Shown: positions 35,365-44,646 of the stretch, piece after piece
Layout of the letters: every line of letters begins with the position of its first letter
Position numbering within the stretch: the stretch's first letter is position 1
Source of the DNA: Sulfurimonas sp.
GTDB lineage: Bacteria; Campylobacterota; Campylobacteria; Campylobacterales; Sulfurimonadaceae
Length of the DNA stretch: 64,000 nucleotides
Reading direction: 5' to 3'
NCBI GenBank assembly: GCA_021732045.1
Contig: JAKFWK010000002.1
Span: 372,001 to 436,000 of the forward strand
Position numbers and translations under genes: made by a program
The notes under the pieces: model-generated
What the model was told of the DNA's origin: nothing
Database searches by the model: none
The model's input: the letters and a program-made list of their open reading frames with translations, nothing else

Positions 35365-36591
35365 CTATCGAAAAAGATTAACTGGGTTTAGGTGGAATGA
35401 TTTTTGAGTGGCTGAAAAAATCAACTCTTGCTCAATTCGTCCTATTGTATAGCCCTGTCTTATTTTTTTACCTTTTACAATATCTGGAGATATTTGAGAT
35501 AAGTTTGCATATATTGTATGAAGACCATTGTCGTGCTCAACAATTACTATATAGTTTAAAACCGCTGTTTTGGCTGCATATATTACTTTTCCATTTAAGA
35601 CTGTTTGGATTTTTGTATCTCTACTATCTGATTTCATTGTGATGGATTCATTAAATGTCTTGATACCATAAATTGGATCTGTATAGTTGCCAAACGATTT
35701 TGTTATTGTGTATGACTCAAACGGTGGAATTGTTTTTTCACCATCATATTTTTTTGTCTCAACGCTTGCGTAACTGTTACCATGTTTTTTTACATCTGGA
35801 AGTTTTGCTTCTCTTGAAGATGGCGATGGAGCACTAAATGCCTCTTTAATTTTTGCATCTTCTGCTGCTTTTTTTATCTCATCTATTTTTATAATATTTA
35901 ACTGCGCCAAAGTTCTCTTTAACTCATCTTGCTTACGAATCAACATCTCAAGCTCTCTTTTGTAAGAAGACTCTGCAACTGTTAATTTTTTCAGTGACTC
36001 TTCATTTTTGGCTTTAATGTTTACCAAATCTTTTCTTTTTGCATCAATACTTGCTATGGAGGCTTCCAAAGAGTTAGTTTGCACACTCAATGAGCTTATA
36101 TTTTTAGAATTTGATTGAAGCTTTTCATTTAACTCTTCAATCTTCGACTTTGAATTTTTCAACATAATTTTTAGTACTTCAGACTCCATAAGTGACTCTT
36201 TTGTAGCAGAATATTTCTCCTCAAGTATCATAGAGAGTGAAACGCTCTGTGCTATTGTAAAAACAAGATCTTCTTCTAAAATATCCCCATTTTTTTTAAG
36301 CGCATCTTGAGTACTTTTTAACTCTTTAAGTCGCTTTTTGTTCTCTTCGTAGCTGCTTTCTTTTGTTGATAACTCATCTTTTATAATTGTTAAGTGTTTT
36401 TGCTGCATACTTATCTCATTTTTATGTTTTGAAACCTCTATTGCGTTTTGTTCCATTTTTTTGTTAATCTCTTCATAGCTTCTGCCATAAGAACTTAACT
36501 CTGAACTTGTGTGCTTTATCTTGTTGTCGATACTTGTTTTTGCATCCAAAAGCAGCAGTATGGACATCAAGCAGAGAGAGAGTCGAATCAT
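35365..36591 (-). CDS. EnvC-like murein hydrolase activator with degenerate LytM domain
   Basis: 408-residue secreted protein: signal peptide (1-17), long coiled coil (about 20-235) and a C-terminal LytM/M23 domain (about 285-408). The LytM zinc ligands are lost: the HxxxD site reads FNESITMKS, and the HxH site reads ELIFSATQ, so it cannot cleave peptidoglycan itself. That is the EnvC arrangement, in which FtsEX controls the coiled coil and the LytM domain activates an amidase. It overlaps ftsX by 4 bases. Amidase genes are not in the window. Confidence 0.82.
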   Translation of the reverse strand: MIRLSLCLMSILLLLDAKTSIDNKIKHTSSELSSYGRSYEEINKKMEQNAIEVSKHKNEISMQQKHLTIIKDELSTKESSYEENKKRLKELKSTQDALKKNGDILEEDLVFTIAQSVSLSMILEEKYSATKESLMESEVLKIMLKNSKSKIEELNEKLQSNSKNISSLSVQTNSLEASIASIDAKRKDLVNIKAKNEESLKKLTVAESSYKRELEMLIRKQDELKRTLAQLNIIKIDEIKKAAEDAKIKEAFSAPSPSSREAKLPDVKKHGNSYASVETKKYDGEKTIPPFESYTITKSFGNYTDPIYGIKTFNESITMKSDSRDTKIQTVLNGKVIYAAKTAVLNYIVIVEHDNGLHTIYANLSQISPDIVKGKKIRQGYTIGRIEQELIFSATQKSFHLNPVNLFR

Positions 36592-37400
36592 ACTTCTTCT
36601 TTATGACCAAAAACGATCAATGATGCCAAAACTATAGAGATAGAGACAGAAACACCGAGCATAATCAGAGAGTCTTCTAGCGGATTAAATATCATAACCT
36701 CTATCCCAATATTTTTAAGCTGATCAAGCACCCACCATGAGTTTGATATATATATAAAAATTCCAAACGATACTGCACTCGCTATAAGAGCATCCACTAC
36801 CGCAAGTCTAAAAAGTACCATAGAGCGAAGCCAAAGAGCTGCCCCAAAAAGACCCATGATATTCATTCTCTCGTTGTGTTTATACTGCCAAATCCTAAGC
36901 TCTTTAAATATAAGAAGGAGCGTCACAATTAGTACAACGATAGCAAAGACAGAAACAACATATTTAAATAGAAGAAGAAGCTTATAGGTAGAATCATGGC
37001 TATATGAAAAATTTTCAACTTTAACGATTGAGCTATTTTTTAACAGATCATTTGTTAGTTTATTTACCTCATCTGTACTCGGATAGTAAGCTAGGATTAG
37101 TTTATAAAATTTTGGCAGAGTAAGTTTAAGCAGCTCAATATTTCTACTTTTTATTCCGCTGTTTAATCTTTTTATGACATCATCTGGAGAGAGCTCTTCA
37201 CTACTTGTAATAATCTTATTTATTTTTAGAAAATTAGCATTAGATAATGTTTTTTGACTAACAACAATAACAGAGTAGTTAGATGCTAGATTTTTATTAT
37301 ACGCTTCTATGGATCTATTCACAACCATAAAAATTTGAATTGAAAAGAGGATACTTAAAAGTGCGATTATAAGCGAGAGATGATTTCTAATTGATTTCAC
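36588..37400 (-). CDS. ftsX: Cell division protein FtsX
   Basis: Permease-like subunit of the FtsEX complex, about 270 residues. N-terminal membrane helix (IIALLSILFSIQIFMVVNRS), a periplasmic loop (about 30-145) expected to contact the EnvC-like coiled coil, then three more helices, the last around LIMLGVSVSISIVLASLIVFG. A TTG at 37412 would extend it by four residues, but GTG at 37398-37400 has GGAGG five bases upstream and is preferred. Overlaps ftsE by 14 bases and the envC-like gene by 4. Confidence 0.85.
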   Translation of the reverse strand: MKSIRNHLSLIIALLSILFSIQIFMVVNRSIEAYNKNLASNYSVIVVSQKTLSNANFLKINKIITSSEELSPDDVIKRLNSGIKSRNIELLKLTLPKFYKLILAYYPSTDEVNKLTNDLLKNSSIVKVENFSYSHDSTYKLLLLFKYVVSVFAIVVLIVTLLLIFKELRIWQYKHNERMNIMGLFGAALWLRSMVLFRLAVVDALIASAVSFGIFIYISNSWWVLDQLKNIGIEVMIFNPLEDSLIMLGVSVSISIVLASLIVFGHKEEV

Positions 37401-38058
37401 TAATGCCTCCAAGCTCTATATGAAGATGCTTGTAACTAACATTTAAGGTCTGAGGAATATTGTGTGTGACAACAACAATTGTAGTGTTTAGTTGTTGATT
37501 TGCACCCTCTAAAAGCTTCCATATAAGTTCTGATGAGTACTCATCAAGATTTCCCGTTGGCTCATCCGCTAAAATAAGCATTGGATTGTGTGAGAGCGCT
37601 CTAGCCATTGCGGCTCTTTGCTGTTCCCCGCCACTTAACTCAAGTGGAAACTTTCCACTTTGATGATTAAGTCTAACATGCTTCAAAAGTTTCTCTACCT
37701 GATCTTCAGCGACACTTTTGGCATACCCATTAATGATAAGTGGAAGCATAATATTTTTATCCACAGTCCACTCTTTTACAAGCTTGTAATCTTGAAAAAC
37801 TATGCCAACATGTCGTCTTAAAAAATTTAATTTATGACGAGAAATACCATTTAGTTCTACCCCACCAACAATCAAACTACCATGCTTCGGACTAAGTGCG
37901 CCATAAAGTGATTTTAATAGCGTTGATTTTCCACTGCCACTAGCCCCAGTTATAAAAACGAAACTACCAGAAGCGATGGAGAAATTTATTTTATTGATTA
38001 TAGTTTCATTGCTTGAATACGACAACGACAAATCACTTGCCACAATAACCTTATCCAT
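37387..38058 (-). CDS. ftsE: Cell division ATP-binding protein FtsE
   Basis: ABC ATPase of the FtsEX division complex, about 223 residues. Walker [14 protein letters not shown]-loop [10 protein letters not shown], signature [17 protein letters not shown], Walker [13 protein letters not shown], switch His in VVVTHN. Close to LolD/MacB-type ATPases, but the FtsX-like partner directly downstream settles it. The ATG at 38056-38058 ([10 protein letters not shown]) has GAGG six bases upstream and is preferred over the ATG at 38070. It overlaps trmB by 8 bases. Confidence 0.9.
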   Translation of the reverse strand: MDKVIVASDLSLSYSSNETIINKINFSIASGSFVFITGASGSGKSTLLKSLYGALSPKHGSLIVGGVELNGISRHKLNFLRRHVGIVFQDYKLVKEWTVDKNIMLPLIINGYAKSVAEDQVEKLLKHVRLNHQSGKFPLELSGGEQQRAAMARALSHNPMLILADEPTGNLDEYSSELIWKLLEGANQQLNTTIVVVTHNIPQTLNVSYKHLHIELGGISEIN

Positions 38059-39223
38059 GAAGAGCCTCATTTAACAATTTATGTGCCATCAAGTTACTTT
38101 TTGATTTAAGTGGAAGTGATGGGAAGTAACTTACACTATCCTTTTTTACTATAACAAAAAGATTTTCAGGTTTATCAAAACTGCCCATAGAGACACGGAA
38201 CATCAAACCATCATTCATCCTGTAAGCTCTCTCAAAGTGCATAAATCCTCCATCAAATCTTTTTGTTTGACCGTAAAGCTTGATTGTCTCATCACCTAAA
38301 AGCTTTTCATTGGAAAAATTAAAATCGCCATTTATAGATAGTTCTGGGGATAATTCTTGATTTATCATAGTAATATCATAAATATTTTTCTCCATTTTTC
38401 TCCATCTATCTTCATACTTAGACACAATAGCAATATCCTTGTTTTTATTTATATGAAGTGAGGTTTTATTAAAATTTATAAAAGTCTCATAAGAGTAGGC
38501 GTAATACTCTTCACTGTCAGTTCTTAGCTCAAGCTGTCCATCAACTTTTAGCACTCTATTTACCTCTTCAATAAAACTAGTTGAAATAACTCTTCTATAA
38601 GGCTTTTTCTCCCATGGAACAGGAAAGTGAACAAATATTTTTCCCACAATATTTGAAGGAATCAGCTCCATAAAAAGTCTTGCATCATAATCAAGTATTA
38701 GTAAGTTTTGTATATTTTGAATTGCAATCTGTTTTAAAACTTGCTCGATTGATTGTCTGTGAATCTCAATGCCAATAAATAGTATGTCTGGATTTTGAAC
38801 AACCTGATGCAACAAATGCCTACCAGAGCCAAAACCAACCTCAATTTGAAGCTCTTTATCGTATGAAAAATTGGATGCAAAGTACTCTATACTCTTTAGA
38901 GCACTCACTGTCTCAAGATGAATATTTTTCTGATTATCTGGCACATTTGAACTTAGTGTCTCAAGTTCTGCTAATTTCGCATAAGCTAGCAGTGCTTTAT
39001 GCACATTATAGATAGAAGCAGGTCTTGTAGTCTTGTCCGACTTCAAAAGCACTCTACTCTCTTCTTCTCTAACAAGTAAGAAGAAATTATCATTCTCCAC
39101 ACTAACAGAGATCAGTTTTTCCTCTTTATGTGTTATGTTATCTGCGCTAAAATGGAAAGAAACACCATCTTTGCTGTTTGGATACTCTATCTCTTTAAAC
39201 TTGGCTATATGTAGATGTGGCAT
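38051..39223 (-). CDS. trmB: tRNA (guanine-N(7)-)-methyltransferase, long Campylobacterota form
   Basis: Makes m7G46 in tRNA. 390 residues, about twice the usual bacterial length: an N-terminal extension of about 120 residues and a C-terminal extension (about 270-390) flank the TrmB core. Core motifs are [65 protein letters not shown] and [17 protein letters not shown]. The extended form is usual in Campylobacter and Helicobacter, as I recall. Coupled to ftsE by an 8-base overlap and 12 bases downstream of the fn3 lipoprotein. Confidence 0.92.
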   Translation of the reverse strand: MPHLHIAKFKEIEYPNSKDGVSFHFSADNITHKEEKLISVSVENDNFFLLVREEESRVLLKSDKTTRPASIYNVHKALLAYAKLAELETLSSNVPDNQKNIHLETVSALKSIEYFASNFSYDKELQIEVGFGSGRHLLHQVVQNPDILFIGIEIHRQSIEQVLKQIAIQNIQNLLILDYDARLFMELIPSNIVGKIFVHFPVPWEKKPYRRVISTSFIEEVNRVLKVDGQLELRTDSEEYYAYSYETFINFNKTSLHINKNKDIAIVSKYEDRWRKMEKNIYDITMINQELSPELSINGDFNFSNEKLLGDETIKLYGQTKRFDGGFMHFERAYRMNDGLMFRVSMGSFDKPENLFVIVKKDSVSYFPSLPLKSKSNLMAHKLLNEALHG

Positions 39224-39235
39224 AAATTCTCGTTC

Positions 39236-40609
39236 TTAATTAAAATCTTTTACTGGCGTAATTACACTCTCAACTGGAGCGCTTTTTTTCTCTTCTTGTT
39301 TTTTTTGCTCTTTTTTAACTTCTACTTGCTCTTTTTTTTGCTCATATGTCTCTAAAACTTTTCCAACTATTATCTCAACCTCAATACTAGATTCTGATAT
39401 TATGTAGTTTGCATCTTGACTAAATACTCTGTAATAGTAAGTTTTATCAGACTGAATATCTGAGTCAACAAACTCGGACTTTTTTATATTCTCAATATCT
39501 TCTATTGACTCTTCAAAAGTACCTTTTTTATATCTTTTTTGGACTATAAAACTCTTAACCCTTGGATCAGAATTTGACCAAGATAATTTTACCTTTGAAT
39601 CAAAAAACTTTGCTTCAACCAAAGATGGAGTAGCTGGTTTAACTAATGTTTTTCCATGAACAGAATTTTCATCACTCCTGCTCTCAAGTTTATCTTTATC
39701 AACAACACTAACTCTATAAAAATAGTCTTTTCCATCCTCTTTAAGAGTGTCAATATATAAATTTTCCGTTGTTGATGCAATTAAGCTGTAACTTCCATCT
39801 ATATTTGTTGATCTATATACATTATAATGTAAAAAATCACTAGCTTCTGATTTCTCCCACTTAAGTTCGACTCTTTTAGGCAAATCAGTTGTTGCTGCAA
39901 TCTTATTTACTGATTTTGGCAACTCTTTCGTGATAACACTAACTTCAACACTAGGGTTTGATACTAACCCATCATATGTTGTTGTTCGTATTCTATACTT
40001 GTATGTATATTTATCTTTTAAATTTTTATCTATATACTCAGCACTTAATCTTCCAAAAACAGTTGCAACACTATTCCATGCATCCTCTTCTAGTGTTTTT
40101 CTCTGGATTGTATATGAAACAACTCTTCCATCGGGATGCGGTCTCCAGATTATTTTTGCACTTCTTGGCATATTTTCAATGCTATGTATCCAGCTGACAG
40201 AGTTCATATTTGGAAGTGATTTTATTAACGATACATCACTCTTTAGCGACTCGGCTTTATCACTAAATGTTTTAAAATAGTAGTCATATCTTGAATCAGC
40301 TTTTATTTTTGTATCAAGGTAGTGAGTCGCGAAACGGCTCTCAACACTATCATAAAACTCATCCTGTTTTGAGTTATTCTCATCAAGAGCTACCTTGTAA
40401 ATAAAAATACCCTTTACTCTCTCGTCACTTATAGCTTCCCACTCTAATGCTACTGCATTGATATCAGCTATTGTTCCATTGCTTGTAAGTTTAATTACAG
40501 GAAGTGTTTTATCAATCAGAGGCTCTTTTTTTGGTACTGGCTTTGAAGAACAGCCACTAAAAATTAGTAATAAAACCGCACATGATGTTGCTAGCGTTGA
40601 TAATCTCAT
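39236..40609 (-). CDS. Fibronectin type III domain lipoprotein
   Basis: 457-residue secreted lipoprotein. The signal peptide ends in a lipobox (LLLIFSGC, Cys20). About four fn3-like repeats follow, each with a W and a Y-x-Y-x-V/I core: DSRYDYYFKTFSDKA, KYTYKYRIRTTTYDG, DYFYRVSVVDKD and TYYYRVFSQD. The Lys/Glu-rich tail (about 415-457) has EQKKEQ-type repeats. Function unknown; conserved beside rluD in this group. The ATG at 40609 has GGAGAG five bases upstream although it lies 53 bases inside rluD. Confidence 0.85.
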   Translation of the reverse strand: MRLSTLATSCAVLLLIFSGCSSKPVPKKEPLIDKTLPVIKLTSNGTIADINAVALEWEAISDERVKGIFIYKVALDENNSKQDEFYDSVESRFATHYLDTKIKADSRYDYYFKTFSDKAESLKSDVSLIKSLPNMNSVSWIHSIENMPRSAKIIWRPHPDGRVVSYTIQRKTLEEDAWNSVATVFGRLSAEYIDKNLKDKYTYKYRIRTTTYDGLVSNPSVEVSVITKELPKSVNKIAATTDLPKRVELKWEKSEASDFLHYNVYRSTNIDGSYSLIASTTENLYIDTLKEDGKDYFYRVSVVDKDKLESRSDENSVHGKTLVKPATPSLVEAKFFDSKVKLSWSNSDPRVKSFIVQKRYKKGTFEESIEDIENIKKSEFVDSDIQSDKTYYYRVFSQDANYIISESSIEVEIIVGKVLETYEQKKEQVEVKKEQKKQEEKKSAPVESVITPVKDFN

Positions 40610-41531
40610 CTATACTCTCCATATTAAATTTATCTTTTATGTATTGACTCATATGCTCATCTAATGGTGCTGTAAAAGTTAATTTTTCACCACTTGTTGG
40701 ATGAATAAAATATATTACATAAGCATGGAGCAAAATTCGTTCCGACTTCTCTAGTTTTGGGTTTTGCGCATATATATGATCACCAATAATATGACGATTT
40801 AGACTTTCCAAATGAACTCTAATTTGATGAGTTCTTCCAGTAAAAAGTTTACAAGCAACGAGTTGATTTTTTTCGTCATCTGAGTAGGCTAGTGACTTAA
40901 AAATTGTTTTTGCGGTTTTTCCACCATTTGCAACACAAGCCATTTTTAATCTATTGTGAGTGCTTCTATCAATATTTTTCTCAACTATAGTGATATCCTC
41001 TTTTAAAGGCGGATTTAAAACTGCAATATAATATCTTCCCATACTTTTATCTTGCAACTGATTAGATAAAAACTCATGCGCTTTATTGTTTTTAGCAATA
41101 ATCATAGCTCCACTTGTGCCCTTATCTAGTCTATGAACAATCCCATGTCGCTCTTCACCACTTATTGTCGAGAGCCTTATACCTTTTTGTTTCAACCACT
41201 CAATAAGTGTCGCTTCTTTAACACTTGGTGCTGGATGAACCACAACTCCAGTTGGCTTGTTTATAACCAAAACATCATCATCTTCATATAAAATATCTAT
41301 ATTAAAATCAAAATCCTGCAGTGGCTTTAACTCAGCCTCAAAAAATTCTACCTTAACGCTCTGTCCTACTTTTAACTTTACACCAGCGCGAGTAACTACT
41401 TTACCATCTACAGAGACACCATCTTTTTTGATCAACTGCGCTATTTGTGAACGACTTTGATCTATGTGGAGCGCCAAAAATGTATCTAGCCTCTCCTGCC
41501 CATCAGATAGATAGCTCTTTATTTCGCTCAT
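40557..41531 (-). CDS. RluA-family 23S rRNA pseudouridine synthase (RluD-like)
   Basis: 324 residues. N-terminal S4 RNA-binding domain (RLDTFLALHIDQSRSQIAQLIKKDGVSVDG), then the RluA catalytic core with DVLVINKPTGVVVHP, catalytic Asp in IVHRLDKGTSGAMIIAKN, and KLFTGRTHQIRVHLESLNRHIIGD. Best match is RluD (positions 1911, 1915 and 1917), but RluC cannot be excluded. The C-terminal end runs 53 bases into the lipoprotein gene in another frame, an unusually long overlap. Confidence 0.9.
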   Translation of the reverse strand: MSEIKSYLSDGQERLDTFLALHIDQSRSQIAQLIKKDGVSVDGKVVTRAGVKLKVGQSVKVEFFEAELKPLQDFDFNIDILYEDDDVLVINKPTGVVVHPAPSVKEATLIEWLKQKGIRLSTISGEERHGIVHRLDKGTSGAMIIAKNNKAHEFLSNQLQDKSMGRYYIAVLNPPLKEDITIVEKNIDRSTHNRLKMACVANGGKTAKTIFKSLAYSDDEKNQLVACKLFTGRTHQIRVHLESLNRHIIGDHIYAQNPKLEKSERILLHAYVIYFIHPTSGEKLTFTAPLDEHMSQYIKDKFNMESIDEIINASNIMCGFITNF

Positions 41532-41604
41532 ATATTAAACCTTTGCAATACAATTTTTATACTAATTTTTATACTAGCCTAAAATGGGTCTAGCAAAAAA
41601 AGAA

Positions 41605-43131
41605 CTATTGCCCATAAAGACTCACACGATTTCTACCATTACTCTTAGACACATAGAGTGCCTCATCTGCTTCTGAGAATATATCTTCATAATGCTCATG
41701 CTCGTTCCTGATAATGCTAACTCCTATACTGACGGTTACCGGTATTAACATTTCTCCAAATTTAATTGGCTTTGCTGCAACTGTGCTGCATAGCTTGTTG
41801 GCAATTTCTAATGTTTGCTCAATTGTTGTCTCCGATAAAATAACAACAATCTCTTCTCCTCCATATCTGCCTATAAAATCAGTTTCGCGCAAGCACCCAG
41901 AAAGACATCTGCTAACCTGACGCAAGACCTCATCTCCGCCTAAATGTCCATATGTATCATTAACTTTTTTAAAATAATCCAAATCAATAACTAAAATTGC
42001 CATCGTACTTTCATATCGTCTTGCATATTTAAATTTCATATCCATCATCTCTTCAAGATAGCCACGATTCCATATACCAGTAAGAGCATCTGTCTTGCTT
42101 AGGAGTTCGATTTCGTGAGTCCGCTCTTTCACAAGTCTCTCCAGTCTCTCTTTATCTTCACGAGAGCGCTCAATGGCACTATAATAGATAATTCTAGCAA
42201 TAAAAAGAGCAAACAAGATAGCAATAACAGCCGTCAACATAGCAGTACGAAGGAGACGCTCCTCATTTTGAGCATATACAGTAGCATCAATAAGAAGCAA
42301 CAGTTGCTCTTTTGTATTGCCATCAACTCCTATACTTGGTTTTATTAGTCGATAGATAGGCAGTTTATCAAGATTTACTATCTCTGGTGGTGGAAAATCA
42401 GCAATATGAAGAGTTTTTCCTATATCACTTTTGTTGCTACTAATAAGTACTTTTCGCTGTTGATTTACAATAGATATTTTTACAATATTTTTCGCTGATT
42501 CAACATATTTTTTTAAAAAATCATGAAAATCTGTTTTTGATGTAATCTCTATGCTGTTATGAATTGAACCCTCTATTGCTTTTAGAAGGTTAAGTATATC
42601 TATCTGTCTGCGCATTAAAGAAAAATCAATCTTGCCATGAGACACAACATCTTTATGCTCAGTTATGTCAACAGCAAGATCAATAATGCCAATGACTTTT
42701 TCATCTATTTTAATTGGATAGTAAATGGCCATAACAGGAACATAATCACGGGTTTCAAAAATGAACTCTTTTGAATTTACAGTTCCTTGCAACAGTTGAG
42801 CAAAACTTTTCCCCTTAAAAGCTTTCCCTATCTCCTCTTTAAACATAGAGTTGCGAACTGTTCCATCTGTTTCAATATAGCGAAATTCAAATATCTCTAA
42901 TCCAAGAGAGATGTCACTTACTAACTTCTGAACTCTCATTGTTGATTTTATATCATAAAATCTATTCATAGCCGCAGTAATTGAGCTAGCAATATCCTCT
43001 GCATCACTCTCCATCCGCTTTAATAGAAGATTCTTTTGTGTGTAGTAGTTAAAAAAAGAGAGAGCAGAAAGAGATACTACGAGAGATAACAATAGTATCG
43101 GTATATTATAGTTTTTCCAAAATTTAGTCAC
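41605..43131 (-). CDS. Membrane diguanylate cyclase with periplasmic sensor domain
   Basis: 508 residues. N-terminal membrane helix (about 10-28), a periplasmic region of about 260 residues with the feel of a double CACHE sensor (YYPIKIDEKVIGIIDLAVDIT), a second helix (about 290-312), a coiled coil (RSREDKERLERLVKERTHEIELL) and a GGDEF domain. Its active-site loop is RYGGEEI, with an RETD I-site motif five residues upstream and DLDYFKKVNDTYGH. GGEEI is a conservative variant, so it is probably active. It is 14 bases downstream of a tetraheme cytochrome gene and probably co-transcribed. Confidence 0.88.
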   Translation of the reverse strand: MTKFWKNYNIPILLLSLVVSLSALSFFNYYTQKNLLLKRMESDAEDIASSITAAMNRFYDIKSTMRVQKLVSDISLGLEIFEFRYIETDGTVRNSMFKEEIGKAFKGKSFAQLLQGTVNSKEFIFETRDYVPVMAIYYPIKIDEKVIGIIDLAVDITEHKDVVSHGKIDFSLMRRQIDILNLLKAIEGSIHNSIEITSKTDFHDFLKKYVESAKNIVKISIVNQQRKVLISSNKSDIGKTLHIADFPPPEIVNLDKLPIYRLIKPSIGVDGNTKEQLLLLIDATVYAQNEERLLRTAMLTAVIAILFALFIARIIYYSAIERSREDKERLERLVKERTHEIELLSKTDALTGIWNRGYLEEMMDMKFKYARRYESTMAILVIDLDYFKKVNDTYGHLGGDEVLRQVSRCLSGCLRETDFIGRYGGEEIVVILSETTIEQTLEIANKLCSTVAAKPIKFGEMLIPVTVSIGVSIIRNEHEHYEDIFSEADEALYVSKSNGRNRVSLYGQ

Positions 43132-43145
43132 AAATCTATCCTTTT

Positions 43146-43736
43146 TTATTTTGGAGCTGGTTTTTTATATCGCGCATACGCATCTTGAAAATTAGCATTA
43201 GTAAATGAGTGATTCCAACGCGATGTGTGACAAGCTTTACACATCTTTTTGAGACGCTCATGATTGTCTGTTCCGACTAGAAATCCTCCCCCAATTTTCT
43301 TGATTGTAGCTATCTTTAAATGGTTGCTTCCAGGACCATGACACCCCTCACACTGAACATTTACAAGGCGGGGAGTCTGCTCAATTGTGGTAAAACCGCT
43401 AGGAACACCATAGCCAGTCGCATGACAAACAAGACAACGGGGATTATCTCGATGCTCGCTTGTTGTTATATACTCTAAAGAGTGATCATGTAGGTCATGT
43501 TTTCGTCCGATAAAAAAATCACGATGACATAAGCGACACTTATCATTACCAACATATCGATACTCATTTGAAGCCATAGCTTCATTGTATGCAGCTTCAC
43601 CAATTGCACTCTTTAGTGGAATTTGTGTCATAGGACTTTTTAGCTCTTCCAACACACGACTATTTTCAGCGCAAAACACATTCATATTAATAAATAAAAC
43701 TAATACAAAACTAATAATAAAAGATTTAAAATTCAC
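43146..43736 (-). CDS. Periplasmic tetraheme cytochrome c (cytochrome c554-like)
   Basis: 196 residues with signal peptide (1-22) and four CxxCH haem sites at 67-71, 101-105, 129-133 and 166-170. The spacing and the EYRYVGNDKCRLCH and VQCEGCHGPGSNHL texts match the cytochrome c554/multihaem family. Extra His residues (80, 83, 85, 95, 139 and 159) could be distal ligands. It is an electron carrier or redox sensor rather than a recognisable reductase. An AGG ribosome site precedes the ATG; a TATAAT lies about 30 bases upstream. First gene before the sensor diguanylate cyclase. Confidence 0.87.
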   Translation of the reverse strand: MNFKSFIISFVLVLFINMNVFCAENSRVLEELKSPMTQIPLKSAIGEAAYNEAMASNEYRYVGNDKCRLCHRDFFIGRKHDLHDHSLEYITTSEHRDNPRCLVCHATGYGVPSGFTTIEQTPRLVNVQCEGCHGPGSNHLKIATIKKIGGGFLVGTDNHERLKKMCKACHTSRWNHSFTNANFQDAYARYKKPAPK

Positions 43737-43764
43737 GCCTACCTACCATTTACAAGTTTGTTAT

Positions 43765-43770
43765 ATTATA
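43765..43770 (-). promoter_or_regulatory. -10 element of the cytochrome c-diguanylate cyclase operon
   Basis: TATAAT on the minus strand, inside the palindrome TGTTATATTATAACA (43759-43773). The palindrome may be only A+T symmetry or an operator. Confidence 0.45.
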
Positions 43771-43888
43771 ACATAAAGTTTAACAACTTAAATCTAAAGC
43801 GTTAGTAAACAGTAGCAAAAATAACTAGTAGCTTGAAATTTGGGTCTATAGTTAGATATTGTTATATTTATTAAAGGTATCAGCAGTT

Positions 43889-44278
43889 ATGAATATTTAT
43901 AAAACAGTTGTAGGAAGTTTGTTGGTGATGTCTAGTTTGCATGCAAATGATAGTCTTAGTAGCGAACTTAGTCATTTTGCAGGTGGAGCAGTAATGGCTG
44001 GTGGTATCACTGCCGTTGTTGATGTCTATTATCCTGAGTATCGTTCTGATCGTGGAATGATTGGCTTTGGAATCAGCTCTGCTGCTATTGTTGTTGAGCA
44101 AGGTGTTGAGTTTATTTTAAATGGAAACGCTAAAGGACAATTGCTTGATGTGGTCTCTCACATAGCAGGTTCAGCGTTTGGAGTATATATAACAGATCGG
44201 TACATTTTAACGCCAGTTATTAAAGATTGTGCTCTGGAGGGTAAATATATTGGTTTGGTTATGCAACACTCTTTTTAG
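43889..44278 (+). CDS. YfiM-like periplasmic/outer-membrane protein
   Basis: 129 residues from the ATG at 43889 (AAAGG upstream); an earlier TTG at 43859 would spoil the signal peptide. Signal peptide about 1-19 (TVVGSLLVMSSLHA). The rest is small-residue-rich and hydrophobic: ELSHFAGGAVMAGGITAVVD, FGISSAAIVVEQGVEF and LLDVVSHIAGSAFGVYITD. That pattern of two H-x2-G/A helices with a K/E between resembles E. coli YfiM/DUF2279, but lipidation is not seen. Function unknown. Single gene, divergent from the cytochrome gene. Confidence 0.65.
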   Translation: MNIYKTVVGSLLVMSSLHANDSLSSELSHFAGGAVMAGGITAVVDVYYPEYRSDRGMIGFGISSAAIVVEQGVEFILNGNAKGQLLDVVSHIAGSAFGVYITDRYILTPVIKDCALEGKYIGLVMQHSF

Positions 44279-44293
44279 TAAAAAGTGTTGCAT
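44261..44293 (+). terminator. Hairpin spanning the stop codon of the YfiM-like gene
   Basis: Ten-base arms ATGCAACACT (44261-44270) and AGTGTTGCAT (44284-44293), with further T/A pairing inside. The stop codon TAG lies in the loop. No T-run follows on either strand, so it may be a weak bidirectional terminator or a 3' stabilising hairpin between convergent genes. Confidence 0.4.
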
Positions 44294-44316
44294 ACAGACA
44301 GGTAAACTGCTAAAAA

Positions 44317-44646
44317 TTATTCACACGCAGAGACATTAATCATCAAGCCTTCTGCTGAGGTTTTGTTTTTGCCTATGAAAGTATAAGTTCCAACACTAAG
44401 AGAATAGTTTGTGTTGTTTACCTCTTTATCTTGGCATTTTATGCTCTTGCCTTGCTTAAACTTTGTGATTACATCTAATGTTTTTTGTGATTGCGCATTG
44501 CTTTGGTTATTGTAGAAAAGTGCAGAGAGTATGACGAGAAAAACAACTAGCGTTGCTATGAGTTTTTGCTTAAGGTTAAGCTCTGTAAAATTGTGCAAAA
44601 TTAGAAAAAAAAGTCCTATCGCAAGAGTAGCAATCAAGTAACCCAC
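44317..44646 (-). CDS. Small membrane protein downstream of murC
   Basis: 109 residues, not recognised as a named family. Two N-terminal membrane helices (YLIATLAIGLFFLILHNF and LIATLVVFLVILSALFY), then a periplasmic or cytoplasmic tail of about 60 residues with two Cys (IKCQDK and VSACE) that could form a disulfide. Its ATG shares one base with the murC stop (44646). A small integral membrane protein next to murC is also what I recall in Campylobacter, so the pairing may be conserved. Confidence 0.7.
   Translation of the reverse strand: MGYLIATLAIGLFFLILHNFTELNLKQKLIATLVVFLVILSALFYNNQSNAQSQKTLDVITKFKQGKSIKCQDKEVNNTNYSLSVGTYTFIGKNKTSAEGLMINVSACE

Noticed and set aside
43859..43888. TTG start ten codons ahead of the YfiM-like protein
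   Set aside because: It would extend the signal peptide unnaturally and has no ribosome site; the ATG at 43889 has AAAGG upstream.
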